This document shows positions 62,757 to 64,000 of a stretch of 64,000 nucleotides of DNA, in pieces (the stretch's first letter is position 1; each line of letters opens with the position of its first letter). This DNA is from Woeseiaceae bacterium (GTDB lineage Bacteria; Pseudomonadota; Gammaproteobacteria; Steroidobacterales; Woeseiaceae). Position numbers and translations under genes: made by a program. Below the pieces are notes generated by a model. The model saw only the letters and a program-made list of their open reading frames with translations. It was not told where the DNA came from and made no database searches. Location: NCBI GenBank assembly GCA_024640365.1, contig JAHEFE010000003.1, positions 62,001-126,000 of the forward strand, read 5' to 3'.

Positions 62757-64000
62757 TCACGATTCCTTAGCCGCTGCGACTTGCTGGGGTTCGGCCTGGG
62801 ATGCTTTATACCTTTCCAGTTCTTCCAAAACGGGTTTGGTTTTGGCAAGAAACTCTGATTTGAATCGCGCTTCGATTGGATCAGCGTCGGGCAGTGGCAC
62901 AGTGCGTGGATTACGGTGTGTCCCGTTGAGGCGGTATTCATAGTGCAAATGTGGGGCCGTTGCCAAGCCGCTCTTGCCGACAAACCCGATCACGTCTCCC
63001 TGCTTCACGCGCTGCCCAAGTCTCGCGTTCTTGGCGAAGTTGGACATATGAGCGTAGAGCGTCGTGATGTTTCCGCCATGCTGCAAAATGACTGTATTGC
63101 CGTAGCCGCCTTTTCTGCCTCGGTGAATTATCTTGCCATCACCAGCCGCTTTGATGGGCGTGCCGGATGGAGCCGCGTAATCGACCCCCTGGTGAGCTCG
63201 AATCGTATTAAGTATGGGGTGGCGTCTTCGCGGGTTGAAATTGGAGCTGATTCTGGAGAAATCGACAGGTGCTCGAATGAACGCTTTGCGAACGCTGTGG
63301 CCGTCCGCCGTGTAATAGTCTGCCCGGCCATCTGCATCAATGAATCGTATGGCCTGGAAAGTGCGTCCGTTGTTATCAAACTCTGCGGCGAGTATTTCAC
63401 CGTTTTTGATGTACTTGCCGTCCTGATAAATGTCCTCGTACAGAATGTAATAATTATCGCCGGCGCGGATATCGAGCACGAAATCAACGTCCCAGGCAAA
63501 TATCCCTGCAAGGTTCATAATCAGGTTGTCGGACATGCCAGCTGCGGCAGCGCTTTCGAATAACGATGATTCTATGCGCCCATGCGCCACGTTCTGGCGA
63601 ATCTCGGTTGGCCGCATAATTGTTTCGGCGTCAAATTGGCCTATGCCTCGAGTGACTATCAGCGAATGAGTCAGATCCAGCTCATGATAGAGCCGCATGA
63701 CGCGGCCCTCGTCATGTTCAATTTCGAAGGTGTCCCCTGGAATCAATTTGCGCATATGCGGAGCAACGTCTGGAAGCCGCGCGATCTGAACCAGGTCGCC
63801 AACGCTAAGTTTGTTCTTGCGGAAGAGTTCGTCCATCGTATCGCCCCGACCGATGGTCAATACCACTTTTTCGTACTTTGGCGTAGGGCCGACGCCTCGA
63901 GCCAGGTTGTCGGGAATTGAGATAGGCTCGAAAGGCAGCGGGGCGCTGATTACTTGCACGGGAGTTACTTCATTGACGGCTATCATTGGCTCGCTCACAG
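62757..64000 (-). CDS. M23 family peptidoglycan endopeptidase (5' truncated)
   Basis: The gene is cut by the right edge, so the N-terminus (expected membrane segment or signal) is missing; the visible part is about 413 residues. It has a LysM-like/OapA-like segment (about 35-105, VVLTIGRGDTMDEL), a second non-peptidase domain, and a C-terminal M23 domain with HQGVDYAAPSGTPI and the zinc-ligand HLHYEYRLNG. It resembles MepM/ShyA-type endopeptidases that open cross-links for wall growth. The GTG at 63998 may be an internal codon. It precedes anmK. Confidence 0.92.
   Translation of the reverse strand, partial: VSEPMIAVNEVTPVQVISAPLPFEPISIPDNLARGVGPTPKYEKVVLTIGRGDTMDELFRKNKLSVGDLVQIARLPDVAPHMRKLIPGDTFEIEHDEGRVMRLYHELDLTHSLIVTRGIGQFDAETIMRPTEIRQNVAHGRIESSLFESAAAAGMSDNLIMNLAGIFAWDVDFVLDIRAGDNYYILYEDIYQDGKYIKNGEILAAEFDNNGRTFQAIRFIDADGRADYYTADGHSVRKAFIRAPVDFSRISSNFNPRRRHPILNTIRAHQGVDYAAPSGTPIKAAGDGKIIHRGRKGGYGNTVILQHGGNITTLYAHMSNFAKNARLGQRVKQGDVIGFVGKSGLATAPHLHYEYRLNGTHRNPRTVPLPDADPIEARFKSEFLAKTKPVLEELERYKASQAEPQQVAAAKES

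Overview
The window is chromosomal DNA of a Gram-negative, type IV-piliated gammaproteobacterium. The evidence is the outer-membrane genes (BtuB, MtrB, OmpA-like), pilT/pilU, pilGHIJ-chpA, ampDE, and a gene order that closely follows the Pseudomonas yggS-pilT-pilU ... pyrB-ruvX-yqgE-tonB-gshB-pilG-H-I-J-chpA backbone. The deviations from Pseudomonas (pyrK, a third PilT-type ATPase, mtrCAB, a diheme cytochrome) point to another lineage, probably a deep-branching marine or sediment gammaproteobacterium; I cannot name the genus. No transposase, integrase, phage gene, CRISPR array, rRNA or tRNA was seen.

Layout. 1-3.5 kb: an aspartoacylase-like zinc hydrolase cut by the left edge, a membrane protein, an L,D-transpeptidase and three small unknown proteins; one of these has a class II CRP-like promoter. 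3.5-11 kb: protein-quality genes (htpG, msrB, FKBP), PEBP, OmpA-like and HhH coiled-coil proteins, a hydrolase and a HU-type DNA-binding protein. 10.5-13.5 kb: the yggS-proC-yggT-yggU-DUF4426 run. 13.6-16.9 kb: three tandem PilT/PilU-type ATPases. 16.9-22.8 kb: a leftward run gshB-apbE-tonB-yqgE-ruvX-pyrB-pyrK. 23.2-32.5 kb: the Pil-Chp twitching chemosensory operon with a very large ChpA. 32.5-40.3 kb: rsmE, ampD-ampE, and vitamin B12 genes (btuF, PduO-type adenosyltransferase, btuB with a cobalamin riboswitch, btuD) around a HisN-like phosphatase.

40.4-46.8 kb holds the most distinctive unit, a complete mtrC-mtrA-mtrB operon: two decaheme cytochromes and an outer-membrane porin for moving electrons across the outer membrane. 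A diheme periplasmic cytochrome is encoded divergently. 46.8-55 kb carries a leftward set of metabolic and secreted enzymes: a zincin, an amidase, a TolB/amidohydrolase-like protein without the usual metal motif, pdxH, a gamma-glutamyltransferase and a glutathione-dependent formaldehyde dehydrogenase. 55-64 kb has a His/Tyr/Arg-rich secreted protein, tyrA, a diguanylate cyclase, btuC, rppH, a DUF6776-like protein, a bactofilin, erpA, anmK and an M23 peptidase cut by the right edge.

Working together: BtuB (needing TonB), BtuF, BtuC, BtuD and the adenosyltransferase form a full B12 uptake and activation route whose genes are scattered over about 24 kb. AmpD, AmpE, AnmK, the L,D-transpeptidase and the M23 peptidase serve peptidoglycan turnover and recycling. 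GshB, FrmA and the gamma-glutamyltransferase concern glutathione. PilT/U, PilG-J and ChpA control pilus retraction and twitching.
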